This document shows, one piece after another, positions 20,112 to 29,276 of a stretch of DNA of 64,000 nucleotides (its first letter is position 1; the number at the start of each line of letters is the position of its first letter). Source of the DNA: Mycolicibacterium sp. CH28 (GTDB lineage Bacteria > Actinomycetota > Actinomycetes > Mycobacteriales > Mycobacteriaceae); NCBI RefSeq assembly GCF_004745805.1, contig NZ_SRLQ01000001.1, forward strand, positions 62,001 through 126,000, written 5' to 3'. The position numbers and the translations under genes are program-made. The notes beneath the pieces are model-generated. The model was not told where the DNA came from. It saw nothing but the letters and a program-made list of their open reading frames with translations, and did not search any database.

Positions 20112-21848
20112 TCAGGCTGTTGCTTTTTCGACTTCCGGGTGGTGGGTCCGGCCGACGTGGGCTTCGGCTCGCATCCGCTCCACCATGTGCGGGTAGTGCA
20201 GCTCGAACGCCGGGCGCTCGGAGCGGATGGTCGGCAGCTCGGTGAAGTTGTGCCGCGGCGGGGGGCAGGAGGTGGCCCACTCCAGGGAGTTGCCGTGGCC
20301 CCACGGATCGTCGACGGTGACGACCTCGCCGTAGCGCCAGCTCTTGAACACGTTCCACACGAACGGAAGCACCGAGACACCGAGAATGAAGGACCCGATT
20401 GTCGAGATGATGTTGAGCGTGGTGAACCCGTCTGTCGGCAGGTAGTCGGCGTAACGGCGCGGCATGCCTGCGTCGCCGAGCCAGTGCTGCACCAGGAACG
20501 TGGTGTGGAAGCCGATCAGCGTCAGCCAGAAGTGCAGCTTTGCCCACCGTTCGTCGAGCATCCGGCCGGTCATCTTCGGGAACCAGAAGTACACCCCGGC
20601 ATAGGTCGCGAACACGATCGTTCCGAAGAGCACGTAGTGGAAGTGTGCGACCACGAAATAGGTGTCGCTGACGTGGAAGTCCAGCGGGGCGCTGGCCAGC
20701 AGCACGCCCGACAGGCCACCGATCAAGAACGTCAGCAGGAACCCGATGGAGAACAGCATCGGCGACTCGAAGGTCAAGTGTCCCTTCCACATCGTGCCGA
20801 TCCAGTTGAAGAACTTGATACCGGTGGGCACCGCGATCAGGAACGTCATGAAGCTGAAGAACGGCAATAGCACGGCTCCGGTGACGTACATGTGGTGTCC
20901 CCACACCGCGACCGAAAGTGCGGCGATCGCCATGGTCGCGAAGACCAATGTGGAGTAGCCGAAGATCGGCTTGCGGGAGAACACCGGGAAGATCTCGGAG
21001 ACGATGCCGAAGAACGGCAACGCGATGACATACACCTCGGGATGGCCGAAATACCAGAACAGGTGCTGGAACAGGGTCAGGCCACCGTTGGCCGGGTCGT
21101 AGATGTGTGCCCCGAGGCGACGGTCGGCGGCCAGGCCGAACAGCGCGGCGGTCAGCAGCGGGAAGATCAGCAGCACCAGGATCGAGGTGACGAGGATGTT
21201 CCAGGTGAAGATGGGCATCCGGAACATCGTCATGCCGGGGGCGCGCATGCAGACCACGGTGGTGATCATGTTGACCGCGCCGAGGATGGTGCCCAGGCCA
21301 CCGACTGCCAGGCCGAGGATCCAGAGGTCACCGCCGGCGCCCGGGGAGTGCATGGCATCCGAGAGCGGGGTGTAGGCGGTCCAGCCGAAGTCGGCCGCAC
21401 CGCCGGGGGTGATGAACCCACTCAGCGCGATCAGCGCGCCGAACAGGAACAGCCAGTACGACAGTGCGTTCAACCGCGGGAAGGCTACGTCGGGGGCGCC
21501 GATCTGCAACGGCAGCACCAGGTTGGCGAATCCGAACACCACCGGCGTCGCATAGAACAGCAGCATCGCCGTGCCGTGCATGGTGAACAGCTGGTTGTAC
21601 TGCTCGTTCGACAGGAACTGCAGACCGGGGACGGCGAGCTCGGCGCGGATGAACAGCGCCATCAGGCCACCGATGAAGAAGAACACGAAGCAGGTAACCA
21701 CGTACATGATGCCGATCAGCTTGTGATCGGTCGTCGTGATCAGCTTGTAGACCAGATTGCCTTTAGGCCCGACCCGCGCGGGGAAGGGTCGCTTTGCCTG
21801 CAAGAGGGCAGCCTGGGGCGCCTCAGAAACCACGATGTCTCCCAACAT
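20112..21848 (-). CDS. ctaD: Cytochrome c oxidase subunit I (aa3 type)
   Basis: A 578-residue haem-copper oxidase subunit with about 12 membrane helices. Family features are [13 protein letters not shown] (haem a ligand), W-x-x-G-H-P-E-V-Y, here [10 protein letters not shown], with the Tyr of the His-Tyr crosslink, the paired-His W-G-H-H-M-Y copper-B motif, and H-F-H-Y-V-L near residue 400. It should work in the mycobacterial bcc-aa3 supercomplex. ATG 21848 is the longest start; GTG 21833 with GGGAG just upstream is equally plausible. In M. tuberculosis ctaD is elsewhere (near serB2), so this may be a relocated or second copy. Confidence 0.96.
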   Translation of the reverse strand: MLGDIVVSEAPQAALLQAKRPFPARVGPKGNLVYKLITTTDHKLIGIMYVVTCFVFFFIGGLMALFIRAELAVPGLQFLSNEQYNQLFTMHGTAMLLFYATPVVFGFANLVLPLQIGAPDVAFPRLNALSYWLFLFGALIALSGFITPGGAADFGWTAYTPLSDAMHSPGAGGDLWILGLAVGGLGTILGAVNMITTVVCMRAPGMTMFRMPIFTWNILVTSILVLLIFPLLTAALFGLAADRRLGAHIYDPANGGLTLFQHLFWYFGHPEVYVIALPFFGIVSEIFPVFSRKPIFGYSTLVFATMAIAALSVAVWGHHMYVTGAVLLPFFSFMTFLIAVPTGIKFFNWIGTMWKGHLTFESPMLFSIGFLLTFLIGGLSGVLLASAPLDFHVSDTYFVVAHFHYVLFGTIVFATYAGVYFWFPKMTGRMLDERWAKLHFWLTLIGFHTTFLVQHWLGDAGMPRRYADYLPTDGFTTLNIISTIGSFILGVSVLPFVWNVFKSWRYGEVVTVDDPWGHGNSLEWATSCPPPRHNFTELPTIRSERPAFELHYPHMVERMRAEAHVGRTHHPEVEKATA

Positions 21849-21971
21849 CTAGTCCTGTAACACCCCAAGAGCACTCTAGACCGTCGGCGGGGTTCGTGTC
21901 GCGGATGCCCCTACCTGTCGCGTGTTCGGCCGACGCAAGGGTGGCCGGCCGGACACGCCGAACCTAGAGCG

Positions 21972-22394
21972 TCACAGCGGGATCCAGGCTCCGAACAGCC
22001 AGAAGCCCCAGTTGTTGTAGCCCGGGTCGAACACCGGGTTCACCCAGTGCCCGAGGTAGTTGAACGGTTGGTGGTCGAATCGGCCCTGGTCGATACCGCG
22101 CCAGCCCAGATCGACCGGGGGAGGCCCGGGCCGCCAGCCGCGGTCGTCGCCGTCGCCTCGCCATTGCGGCCCGCCAGGGTCGCGGTCAGGCCCGCGCTGC
22201 CAGTCGGCCGGCCCCGGGTCGCGGCGGTCTCTCGGTGGCCCGTCAGGGCCGCGTTGGCCCGGCCCCTGACAGCCCTGGAAGTCGCAGGGGCCTTGGCCTG
22301 GGTCGGCGAGTGCGGGGACGGTCCCCAGCGTCAAGCCGGCGATGGTGAGGCCGACCGCCAGGGCCGCTATCCGGGTCCGATGTGTGATGGACAT
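21972..22394 (-). CDS. Small secreted Pro/Gly/Arg-rich protein
   Basis: 140 residues. A clear Sec signal peptide (basic start, hydrophobic residues 9-27, cleavage after A-L-A before D-P-G) is followed by a low-complexity region rich in P, G, R and D with C-D-F-Q-G-C. A short aromatic C-terminal part carries N-Y-L-G-H-W-V-N-P-V-F-D-P-G-Y-N-N-W-G-F-W. I do not recognise a functional family; similar short secreted proteins ending in an aromatic G-x-W-x-P tail occur in mycobacteria. The start lies about 460 bp from mihF, on the opposite strand. Confidence 0.75.
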   Translation of the reverse strand: MSITHRTRIAALAVGLTIAGLTLGTVPALADPGQGPCDFQGCQGPGQRGPDGPPRDRRDPGPADWQRGPDRDPGGPQWRGDGDDRGWRPGPPPVDLGWRGIDQGRFDHQPFNYLGHWVNPVFDPGYNNWGFWLFGAWIPL

Positions 22395-22855
22395 GGCACA
22401 CCCCTTCGAGGGTTCAATCTGTCACTGGACACCCCGACCTACCTCGACGTTAGGTAGGTCGGCTATGCAAGGACTGGTGCCCAGCTGTGTGCGCGTTAGG
22501 TGCCGCGACCGACACGCGCGACACGCCGCGACCTGCCTATCCGATGAAAATTTGCCCCGCCAACTGCAGAGGATTCGCGGACACGCGGCCATTGCCGCGA
22601 TCAGGCAACGGAAAATCGCTGGTCGAAGGCGATTTCGGGGCTGAGAGACGGGGCGCGGGACGTGCTTCGGCGGCTCGCTGGCACGCCGCCCCCTGGACCG
22701 TCTGAGCGACCTGATCTTGGGCCATATCCTGCGGGTTTGCATCGCTAACCGGGGGGTGGGGTTAGATTTCGTCAGAGAGCGTGGGTACGGTCGTCGTCGC
22801 TGGCTGAAGAACCCGGCCCAGGCAAAACAATGATTGTGATGAGACGGAGGAACCC
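22395..22855. other. Intergenic region upstream of mihF
   Basis: About 460 bp separate the divergent secreted-protein gene and mihF. I see no convincing gene; the open frames on the minus strand lack family similarity. A weak sigma-A-like pair TTGCAT (22737-22742) and TTAGAT (22762-22767), spaced 19 bp, could serve mihF. A long untranslated leader or small RNA here is possible but not shown. Confidence 0.4.
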
Positions 22856-23176
22856 GTGGCCCTTCCCCAGTTGACCGACGAGCAGCGCGCAGCCGCTTTG
22901 GAGAAGGCTGCTGCCGCACGTCGAGCACGAGCTGAGCTCAAGGATCGGCTCAAGCGCGGTGGCACCAATCTCAAGCAGGTGCTCAAGGACGCTGAGACCG
23001 ACGAAGTTCTCGGCAAGATGAAGGTTTCCGCTCTGCTGGAGGCGCTGCCCAAGGTGGGCAAGGTCAAGGCGCAGGAAATCATGACCGAGCTGGAGATCGC
23101 TCCTACGCGTCGCCTGCGCGGTCTCGGCGATCGGCAGCGCAAGGCTCTGCTGGAAAAGTTCGACTTCACCGCTTAG
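22856..23176 (+). CDS. mihF: Mycobacterial integration host factor mIHF
   Basis: A 106-residue nucleoid-associated DNA-binding protein, unrelated in sequence to E. coli IHF. The N-terminal helix [18 protein letters not shown] is followed by an H2TH-like DNA-binding part containing [13 protein letters not shown] and [14 protein letters not shown] 22856 with GGAGG upstream gives the short, experimentally accepted form rather than longer annotations. It bends DNA and supports phage L5 integration and chromosome compaction. gmk follows after 8 bases. Confidence 0.96.
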   Translation: MALPQLTDEQRAAALEKAAAARRARAELKDRLKRGGTNLKQVLKDAETDEVLGKMKVSALLEALPKVGKVKAQEIMTELEIAPTRRLRGLGDRQRKALLEKFDFTA

Positions 23177-23184
23177 GGAGGTCG

Positions 23185-23808
23185 ATGGACGCCGGCGGGG
23201 GGCCGGACAGCGGGGGCGTTGCCTCCCATCGCGAAGGCCACGGCCGAGTGGTGGTGCTGTCCGGGCCCTCTGCGGTGGGAAAGTCGACTGTCGTTCACCG
23301 GCTGCGTGAGCAGCTGCCCGACCTGCACTTCAGCGTGTCGGCGACCACCAGGGCGCCACGCCCGGGTGAGGTGGACGGCGTCGACTACCACTTCGTTACA
23401 CCCGCGGAATTCCAGCAGCTCATCGATCGTGGTGAACTGCTGGAATGGGCGGAGATCCATGGCGGTCTGCACCGGTCGGGAACACTGGCAGCACCGGTCG
23501 CGGCAGCCGCCGCGTCGGGTCTTCCGGTCCTGATCGAAGTCGATTTGGCCGGTGCCAAGGCCGTCAAGAGAGCCATGCCGGAGGCGCTGACGGTGTTCCT
23601 GGCGCCACCCAGCTGGGCAGCCCTCGAGCAGCGGCTTGCTGGCCGGGGTACCGAAACCCCTGAGGTGATGGCCCGCCGACTGGCGACGGCCCGCTCCGAG
23701 CTGGCGGCACAGGGCGACTTCGACGTCGTCGTCGTGAACAGCCAATTGGAGTCGGCCTGCTCCGAATTGGTATCCTTGCTGGTGGGCAACACGCCGAAGC
23801 CGGCGTAG
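23185..23808 (+). CDS. gmk: Guanylate kinase
   Basis: A 207-residue kinase that converts GMP to GDP. The P-loop reads [14 protein letters not shown] near residues 22-35, the GMP-binding segment is [19 protein letters not shown], and the lid region and G-x-x-T-E-T-P-E-V-x-x-R-R-L are present. The ATG at 23185 has GGGAGG upstream. It lies in the conserved order mihF-gmk-rpoZ-coaBC. Confidence 0.97.
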   Translation: MDAGGGPDSGGVASHREGHGRVVVLSGPSAVGKSTVVHRLREQLPDLHFSVSATTRAPRPGEVDGVDYHFVTPAEFQQLIDRGELLEWAEIHGGLHRSGTLAAPVAAAAASGLPVLIEVDLAGAKAVKRAMPEALTVFLAPPSWAALEQRLAGRGTETPEVMARRLATARSELAAQGDFDVVVVNSQLESACSELVSLLVGNTPKPA

Positions 23809-23886
23809 CCGTCGACCGCGACGCATAACGGCCCAGCAGACTCCGCTTTCAAACCCGTTTGAAACCCCGCCAGGAAGAAGTTCTAC

Positions 23887-24189
23887 GTGACGCAAGCCAG
23901 CACGGATCACTACGATCCGGCCCCGGGTGCCGCTACCGCCTATGACACGCCATTGGGCATCACCAACCCGCCCATCGACGAGTTGCTGGACCGGGTGTCG
24001 AGCAAGTACGCGCTGGTCATCTATGCCGCCAAGCGGGCCCGCCAGATCAACGACTACTACAACCAGCTCGGTGACGGCATCCTCGAGTACGTCGGGCCGC
24101 TGGTCGAGCCTGGCCTGCAGGAGAAGCCGCTGTCGATCGCGATGCGCGAGATCCACGGCGACCTGCTCGAACACACCGAAGGCGAGTAG
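23887..24189 (+). CDS. rpoZ: RNA polymerase omega subunit
   Basis: 100 residues, starting at GTG 23887 after AGGAAGAAG. The conserved [21 protein letters not shown] segment and [12 protein letters not shown] helix bind the beta-prime C-terminus and help assemble RNA polymerase. The N-terminus before the conserved part is shorter than in M. tuberculosis by roughly ten residues. Confidence 0.97.
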   Translation: MTQASTDHYDPAPGAATAYDTPLGITNPPIDELLDRVSSKYALVIYAAKRARQINDYYNQLGDGILEYVGPLVEPGLQEKPLSIAMREIHGDLLEHTEGE

Positions 24190-24207
24190 CCCACACCGGG
24201 CTCGTTG

Positions 24208-25455
24208 ATGAACCGCAAGCGGATCATCGTTGGCGTCGCCGGTGGCATCGCTGCCTACAAGGCGTGCTCGGTGGTCCGCCAGCTCAGCGAGGCCGGTCAC
24301 GACGTGCGTGTGGTCCCCACCGAATCGGCACTGCGTTTCGTCGGCGCTGCCACGTTCGAGGCGTTGTCCGGCCATCCCGTCCGCACCGGTGTCTTCGAAG
24401 ACGTCAACCAGGTGCCGCATGTCCGGCTGGGGCAGGAAGCCGACCTCGTCGTGGTCGCTCCCGCGACCGCTGATCTGCTGGCTCGCGCCGTCGCCGGTCG
24501 CGCCGACGACCTGCTGACCGCGACGCTGCTCACCGCCGGCTGCCCGGTGCTCTTCGTGCCGGCTATGCACACCGAAATGTGGTTGCACCCGGCCACCCGC
24601 GCCAACGTCGCGACACTGCGTGAACGGGGTGCGGTGGTCCTCGATCCCGCATCGGGGCGCCTCACCGGCGCCGACACCGGCCCGGGGCGGCTGCCCGAGC
24701 CGGAGGAGATCACCATCTTCGCCGAGCTGCTGCTGGCCCGCTCCGATGCCCTGCCCCACGACCTGAGCGGTGTCAGGGTCCTGGTGAGCGCCGGGGGTAC
24801 CCGCGAGGCGATCGACCCCGTTCGCTTCATCGGCAACCGCAGCTCCGGTAAACAGGGCTACGCGGTGGCCCGGGTGGCTGCCCAGCGCGGCGCCGACGTG
24901 ACGCTGATCGCGGGCAATACCGCCGGGCTGGTTGACCCCGCCGGAGTCGACGTCCTGCACATCACTTCTGCGGCCCAGCTGCATGAGGCGGTGACCAAGC
25001 ACGCCCCGGACGCCCACGTACTGGTGATGGCTGCGGCGGTAGCCGATTTCCGGCCCGCCCACGTCGCCACCAGCAAGATCAAGAAGCGCCACGACGTGCC
25101 CGAGGGGCCGGCCATCGAGCTGATACGCACCGACGACGTCTTGGCCGGGGCGGTGCGCCAGCGTGCCGATGGCCAGCTGCCGAATATGCGCGCCATCGTC
25201 GGCTTCGCCGCCGAAACCGGTGACGCCCAGGGCGACGTGTTGTTCCACGCCCGGGCCAAGCTCGCCCGCAAAGGCTGCGACCTGCTGGTCGTCAACGCCG
25301 TCGGGGAGGGCCGCGCGTTCGAAGTGGACAGCAACGACGGATGGCTGCTCGGAGCCGACGGCACCGAGGTTGCACTGGAACACGGGTCGAAGACCCTGAT
25401 GGCGAGTCGTATTGTTGACGCGATTGCCGCGTTCCTGCGTGGGCACGAGGCGTAG
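24208..25455 (+). CDS. coaBC: Bifunctional phosphopantothenoylcysteine decarboxylase/synthetase
   Basis: About 415 residues. The N-terminal flavoprotein CoaC domain has G-V-A-G-G-I-A-A-Y-K and the catalytic P-A-M-H-T-E-M-W region. The C-terminal CoaB domain has V-L-V-S-A-G-G-T-R-E-A-I-D-P-V-R, the N-R-S-S-G-K-Q-G motif and A-A-A-V-A-D-F. Together they turn 4'-phosphopantothenate plus cysteine into 4'-phosphopantetheine. ATG 24208 is preferred over the TTG at 24205. It follows rpoZ closely. Confidence 0.97.
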   Translation: MNRKRIIVGVAGGIAAYKACSVVRQLSEAGHDVRVVPTESALRFVGAATFEALSGHPVRTGVFEDVNQVPHVRLGQEADLVVVAPATADLLARAVAGRADDLLTATLLTAGCPVLFVPAMHTEMWLHPATRANVATLRERGAVVLDPASGRLTGADTGPGRLPEPEEITIFAELLLARSDALPHDLSGVRVLVSAGGTREAIDPVRFIGNRSSGKQGYAVARVAAQRGADVTLIAGNTAGLVDPAGVDVLHITSAAQLHEAVTKHAPDAHVLVMAAAVADFRPAHVATSKIKKRHDVPEGPAIELIRTDDVLAGAVRQRADGQLPNMRAIVGFAAETGDAQGDVLFHARAKLARKGCDLLVVNAVGEGRAFEVDSNDGWLLGADGTEVALEHGSKTLMASRIVDAIAAFLRGHEA

Positions 25456-25499
25456 CGGGTCGGGACAAATAAGACAGGTTTGTGCGGAAGCCTTGCGGT

Positions 25500-25512
25500 G
25501 GACGTAACGTCC
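25500..25512. promoter_or_regulatory. Short palindrome upstream of metK
   Basis: GGACGTAACGTCC is a perfect 6+1+6 inverted repeat in the 121-bp coaBC-metK gap, about 65 bp before the metK start. It could be an operator or the tip of a leader hairpin. No SAM riboswitch architecture is recognisable by eye. Confidence 0.3.
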
Positions 25513-25576
25513 CGGTTGGGTCTGACGGGGGCCACGACAAAATTTGCCTAACTAAGCTTTGGAAAGGGATGAGGCT

Positions 25577-26779
25577 GTGAGCGATAACGGTCGGCTGTTC
25601 ACCAGCGAGTCGGTGACCGAGGGGCATCCCGACAAGATCTGTGACGCCATCAGCGACTCGGTTCTGGACGCGCTGCTCGCCCAAGACCCGAACTCGCGTG
25701 TCGCGGTCGAGACGCTGGTCACCACCGGCCAGGTGCACGTCGCCGGCGAGGTGACGACCTCCGCCTACGCCGACATCCCCAAGATCGTCCGCGACCGGAT
25801 CCTCGAGATCGGCTACGACTCGTCGACCAAGGGATTCGACGGTGCTTCGTGCGGTGTCAACGTCGCCATCGGCGCTCAGTCACCCGACATCGCGCAGGGG
25901 GTGGACACCGCCCACGAGGCCCGCGTCGAGGGCGCGGCGGACCCGCTGGATTCACAGGGTGCAGGCGACCAGGGCCTGATGTTTGGCTACGCCATCGGTG
26001 ATACGCCCGAGCTCATGCCGCTGCCGATCGCCTTGGCCCATCGGCTGGCCCGGCGGCTGACCGAGGTGCGCAAGAACGGTGTCCTGCCCTACCTGCGTCC
26101 CGACGGCAAGACGCAGGTCACCATCCAGTACCAGGGCACCACCCCGGTTCGGCTGGACACCGTCGTGCTGTCCACCCAGCATGCCGCTGATATCGACCTG
26201 GACGGCCTGCTGACCCCCGACATCCGGGAGAAGGTCGTCAACACCGTGCTCGACGACCTCGGACACGAGACGCTGGACACCTCCGACTACCGATTGCTGG
26301 TCAACCCGACCGGCAAGTTCGTCCTCGGTGGACCGATGGGTGACGCCGGTCTGACCGGTCGCAAGATCATCGTCGACACCTACGGCGGGTGGGCCCGCCA
26401 CGGCGGCGGCGCATTCTCCGGCAAGGATCCGTCCAAGGTCGACCGGTCGGCGGCCTACGCGATGCGCTGGGTGGCCAAGAACGTGGTCGCGGCTGGGCTG
26501 GCCGAGCGCGTGGAGGTCCAGGTGGCCTACGCGATCGGCAAGGCGGCTCCCGTCGGCCTGTTCGTGGAGACCTTCGGCACCGAGACCGTCGATCCGGCGC
26601 GTATCGAGAAGGCCATCACCGCGGTGTTCGACCTGCGGCCCGGCGCGATCATCCGCGACTTGGACCTCAAGCGGCCGATCTATGCGCAGACCGCCGCCTA
26701 CGGCCATTTCGGCCGTACCGATATCGACCTGCCGTGGGAGCGCCTGGACAAGGTCGAGGACCTCAAGAACTCGGTGTAG
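25577..26779 (+). CDS. metK: S-adenosylmethionine synthetase
   Basis: A 400-residue MAT that makes SAM from methionine and ATP. Motifs are the N-terminal [13 protein letters not shown], central [11 protein letters not shown], and late [22 protein letters not shown] 25577 is chosen because homologues begin just before G-R-L-F-T-S-E-S and a GGAAAGGG stretch lies upstream; an upstream TTG at 25559 would add six residues. A strong hairpin follows the gene. Confidence 0.97.
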   Translation: MSDNGRLFTSESVTEGHPDKICDAISDSVLDALLAQDPNSRVAVETLVTTGQVHVAGEVTTSAYADIPKIVRDRILEIGYDSSTKGFDGASCGVNVAIGAQSPDIAQGVDTAHEARVEGAADPLDSQGAGDQGLMFGYAIGDTPELMPLPIALAHRLARRLTEVRKNGVLPYLRPDGKTQVTIQYQGTTPVRLDTVVLSTQHAADIDLDGLLTPDIREKVVNTVLDDLGHETLDTSDYRLLVNPTGKFVLGGPMGDAGLTGRKIIVDTYGGWARHGGGAFSGKDPSKVDRSAAYAMRWVAKNVVAAGLAERVEVQVAYAIGKAAPVGLFVETFGTETVDPARIEKAITAVFDLRPGAIIRDLDLKRPIYAQTAAYGHFGRTDIDLPWERLDKVEDLKNSV

Positions 26780-26832
26780 TGCGAGCCGAGATCGACGTTT
26801 TGGCGGCTTGCACTCAGTCTTTCTCGCTCAGA

Positions 26833-26870
26833 GCCTTTCTCGCTCAAACGGCGGTTTGGGCGAGAAAGGC
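26833..26870 (+). terminator. 17-bp stem terminator downstream of metK
   Basis: Arms 26833-26849 and 26854-26870 pair over 17 bp with a single G-T wobble and a GGCG loop. The core of the left arm, CTTTCTCGCTCA, is duplicated 16 bases upstream (26819-26830), so an alternative hairpin with the same right arm can form. A separate weaker stem (26780-26788 with 26804-26812) lies directly after the metK stop. There is no T tract. The rest of the gap to 27066 shows no gene. Confidence 0.75.
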
Positions 26871-27066
26871 ACCACGCCGTGACGCAGTAGTCATCTTGCG
26901 GGAAGCGCCGGCTGTGCCAGTACGCCTGGAGCGTGCTGGCACGGCCGGTTGTCGGCCCCTCCGGCTTCACCGGATGGCAACTTCACCGGGATGACAAAGG
27001 GTGCGCCCAGATACGGCTCCGGGCCCAGCGGCTATGCAGCGCGCCGGGCGGGGCCGTGATCCCGGA

Positions 27067-27462
27067 CTAGCCGACGAACTGGTCGAACGCCCACTGGTAC
27101 TGCGGCGGGATGACCTGAACGCCGCACTGCTTCTGTAGCGCGCCCAGCGGGGCCAGGATCGCGGTGAACTCCTGGTATTCCTGCGGGTTGCTCTGCGCGT
27201 AGGCCTGGAGGGTGGCGGTGGCCTGTGCTCGCGGCTGCAACGCCGCGGTCATCAGCATCCGCTGTCCGTCCGGGTGAGTGTTCAGGTAGCCCTGAATCTG
27301 GCCTTGCGTCGTCGCGACGGTGCTGTCGACGGTGGGCTTGCTGCAGTCGGGCGCCGCGATAGCCGACGGCGCGGCGATGACGGCCAGCGCCATCCCGCCG
27401 ACCAGCGTGCCGAGACAGATGCCAAGCGTTCGCCGGCGTCCGGCAGCTTCAGCAGTGTTCAT
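27067..27462 (-). CDS. Secreted haemophore-like protein
   Basis: About 131 residues. A signal peptide (hydrophobic residues 12-34, cleavage after S-A-I-A-A) is followed by a small helical domain with two cysteines (C near the mature start and C in Q-K-Q-C-G-V). The pattern of an early D-C-S/T and a late Q-C-G resembles the mycobacterial haemophore-like (Rv0203-related) exported proteins, many of unproven function. ATG 27462 has GGGAGGGA upstream on the minus strand; the longer start at 27480 would lie inside that RBS. It stands alone between metK and the esterase. Confidence 0.75.
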   Translation of the reverse strand: MNTAEAAGRRRTLGICLGTLVGGMALAVIAAPSAIAAPDCSKPTVDSTVATTQGQIQGYLNTHPDGQRMLMTAALQPRAQATATLQAYAQSNPQEYQEFTAILAPLGALQKQCGVQVIPPQYQWAFDQFVG

Positions 27463-27557
27463 GGGGTAAATCCCTCCCAATTGTGACGTCTGTCGCCATT
27501 GTCGCCTGTCCGGACGGTCCCGACAAGGTTTGCTGTTAGCCGCGTCATTCCTGCCGT

Positions 27558-28526
27558 TCAGTCGTGCAGGGCAGTACGCAGGGCGGCCAACCCGCGCGCG
27601 GTCGCCTCGGTGGCGGCCGGCACCACCCCGGCGTAACCGAGGTAGCCATGCACCAGTGTGTCGGCATTGTGTAGGTCCACCGTTACACCGGCAGCGGCCA
27701 GCAGCTCGGCGTAGCGGGCACCGTCATCGCGCAGCGGGTCGTGACCGGCGACGGCGATGTAGGCCGACGGCAGCCCGGTCAGGTCGGCGGCGCGGCCCGG
27801 TGCCAGCCCCGGCGGCGGGTCGCTCAGGTCGAGATGGCCGGCATACCAGCGGGTGAAAGCGGAGATGGCGGCGTTGTCGAGCACCGGGGCGTCGGCGTTC
27901 TCGGCGAACGATGGCAGGGAGGTGTCCCACATCGTCGAGGGGTACCAGAGCAGCTGGAATGAGATTCGCGGGGCGCCGGCCTCCCGGGCCAGCTGGGCGA
28001 CCACGGCGGCCAGCGTGCCGCCCGCCGAGTCGCCGGCCACCGCCAGTCGCGAGGCGTCCGCCCCGAACCGGTCGGCGTTGTCGGCCACCCAGCGGGTTGC
28101 CGCCCACGCGTCGTCGACCGCGGCCGGGTACGGGTGCTCGGGGGCCAGCCGGTAACCCACCGAAACGACCACACTGGAGGCTGCCACGGCGTGCTCCCGC
28201 GCCGTCCCGTCGTGGGTGTCCAAGTCGCCGACGGCGAAGCCGCCGCCGTGGAAATACATCGTGACCGGCGGGAGGGAGCGCAGCGACCCGTGGCTCGACT
28301 CAGCTTCGACGGTGTCGGGCCAGTAGACCCGGACCGGGATCGGGCCGGCCGGCCCGTCGATGTGCTGGTCCTCCACCCGCAGATCGGGATGGACCGGCCG
28401 GCGCGGCAGCTCCCGCAGCCGACGTCGCGCCTCGTCGATTCCACCGTCGACCGACAACTGGAACGGCACCGCGTCCAGTACCTTCTGCAGGATGGCGTCT
28501 ACCGGCGGTCTGTCCAAGCTGGGCAT
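27558..28526 (-). CDS. Alpha/beta hydrolase, LipH/LipI-like (hormone-sensitive lipase family)
   Basis: About 322 residues. The oxyanion motif H-G-G-G is in M-Y-F-H-G-G-G, the nucleophile elbow reads G-D-S-A-G-G, and the acid and His are in D-P-L-R-D-D and V-H-G-Y-L-G-Y. It hydrolyses carboxyl esters, probably short-chain acyl esters. It matches M. tuberculosis LipH (Rv1399c) in sequence style and in its place near the TMEM86 gene and priA. An in-frame extra segment G-S-L-R-S-L-P-P just before the oxyanion strand comes from a diverged copy of the repeat found in pyrC and pyrF. ATG 28526 is preferred over 28547. Confidence 0.93.
   Translation of the reverse strand: MPSLDRPPVDAILQKVLDAVPFQLSVDGGIDEARRRLRELPRRPVHPDLRVEDQHIDGPAGPIPVRVYWPDTVEAESSHGSLRSLPPVTMYFHGGGFAVGDLDTHDGTAREHAVAASSVVVSVGYRLAPEHPYPAAVDDAWAATRWVADNADRFGADASRLAVAGDSAGGTLAAVVAQLAREAGAPRISFQLLWYPSTMWDTSLPSFAENADAPVLDNAAISAFTRWYAGHLDLSDPPPGLAPGRAADLTGLPSAYIAVAGHDPLRDDGARYAELLAAAGVTVDLHNADTLVHGYLGYAGVVPAATEATARGLAALRTALHD
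28265..28287 (-). repeat. Diverged third copy of the 23-bp repeat, in the esterase gene
   Basis: Read on the minus strand, the segment is GTCGCTGCGCTCCCTCCCGC followed by CGG, close to the exact repeat in pyrC and pyrF. It is again read in the phase giving S-L-R-S-(L)-P-P. It falls in a loop before the H-G-G-G strand. Confidence 0.6.
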
Positions 28527-28563
28527 CAGCCCACCGTACTTACGCACCCCGACAACCTGGTGG

Positions 28564-29232
28564 TTGGCCGGGGTCGTCGCCGCCGTCGGCTACGGCATCT
28601 TCCTGGTGATCACCGCGCTGCGGCTACCAGACGGCGCCGAGCTGACCGGCCGGTTCACGGGCCAGCCTGTCGTCAAAGCCCTGATGGCCGTGCTGCTGGC
28701 AGTCGCGGCGCTGTGGCACCCGCTCGTCCGGGAGCGGCGTTGGCTGGTGGCGGCACTGCTGTTCTCGGCGGGCGGCGACTTCTTCCTGGCGATGCCATGG
28801 TGGCAGCCGTCCTTTGTGCTGGGCTTGGGATCGTTCCTGCTGGCCCACCTCTGTTATCTGGGCGCCCTGCTGCCGCTTCGGGGTCAGGGCGGCCCGCGCC
28901 TGCTGGCCGCGGCGGCACTGATCGCCGCGTGCGTCGGTTTGCTGATCTGGTTCTGGCCGCGGTTGGTGGCCGACGGCCTGACCGTGCCGGTGACGATCTA
29001 CATGGCGGTACTGGCCGCGATGGTCTGTGCGGCGCTGTTGGCCGTGCTGCCCACCCCGTGGACGGCGCTGGGCGCGGTGGTTTTCGCGATCTCCGACGGC
29101 ATGATCGGCATCGGCCGATTCATCCTGGATTCGTCGGCGCTGGAAGTGCCGATCTGGTGGGTGTACGCCACATCTCAGGTGCTGATCACCGCCGGCTTCT
29201 TCTTCGGCAGGGCCCCCGCTGCTGACCGGTGA
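28564..29232 (+). CDS. TMEM86/YhhN-family membrane protein
   Basis: Roughly 222 residues, almost entirely hydrophobic, with about seven or eight membrane helices. It has the family's F-S-A-G-G-D-F-F-L segment near residue 68, H-L-C-Y-L, and a late S-D-G-M-I-G-I. Eukaryotic TMEM86B hydrolyses lysoplasmalogen; the bacterial role is uncertain. No ATG or GTG is in frame near the start. TTG 28564 is a tentative choice, and the true start may lie up to about 50 bases upstream, overlapping the divergent esterase start. It corresponds in position to Rv1401. Confidence 0.75.
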   Translation: MAGVVAAVGYGIFLVITALRLPDGAELTGRFTGQPVVKALMAVLLAVAALWHPLVRERRWLVAALLFSAGGDFFLAMPWWQPSFVLGLGSFLLAHLCYLGALLPLRGQGGPRLLAAAALIAACVGLLIWFWPRLVADGLTVPVTIYMAVLAAMVCAALLAVLPTPWTALGAVVFAISDGMIGIGRFILDSSALEVPIWWVYATSQVLITAGFFFGRAPAADR

Positions 29233-29276
29233 TGCCCCCGACGATGGCGCGGTCCTGACCTCAGGTGGGGGTGCGG

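Noticed and set aside
22395..22855. Minus-strand ORF of 168 codons overlapping the mihF leader
   Set aside because: It runs into mihF in antisense, has no signal or domain, and the composition looks like translated non-coding DNA.
23173..25446. A 757-codon open frame on the minus strand across gmk, rpoZ and coaBC
   Set aside because: It is the antisense shadow of well-supported genes in GC-rich DNA and has no family features.
25456..25576. SAM riboswitch upstream of metK
   Set aside because: The gap is short and I could not find the conserved core of a SAM riboswitch; only a 13-bp palindrome is visible.
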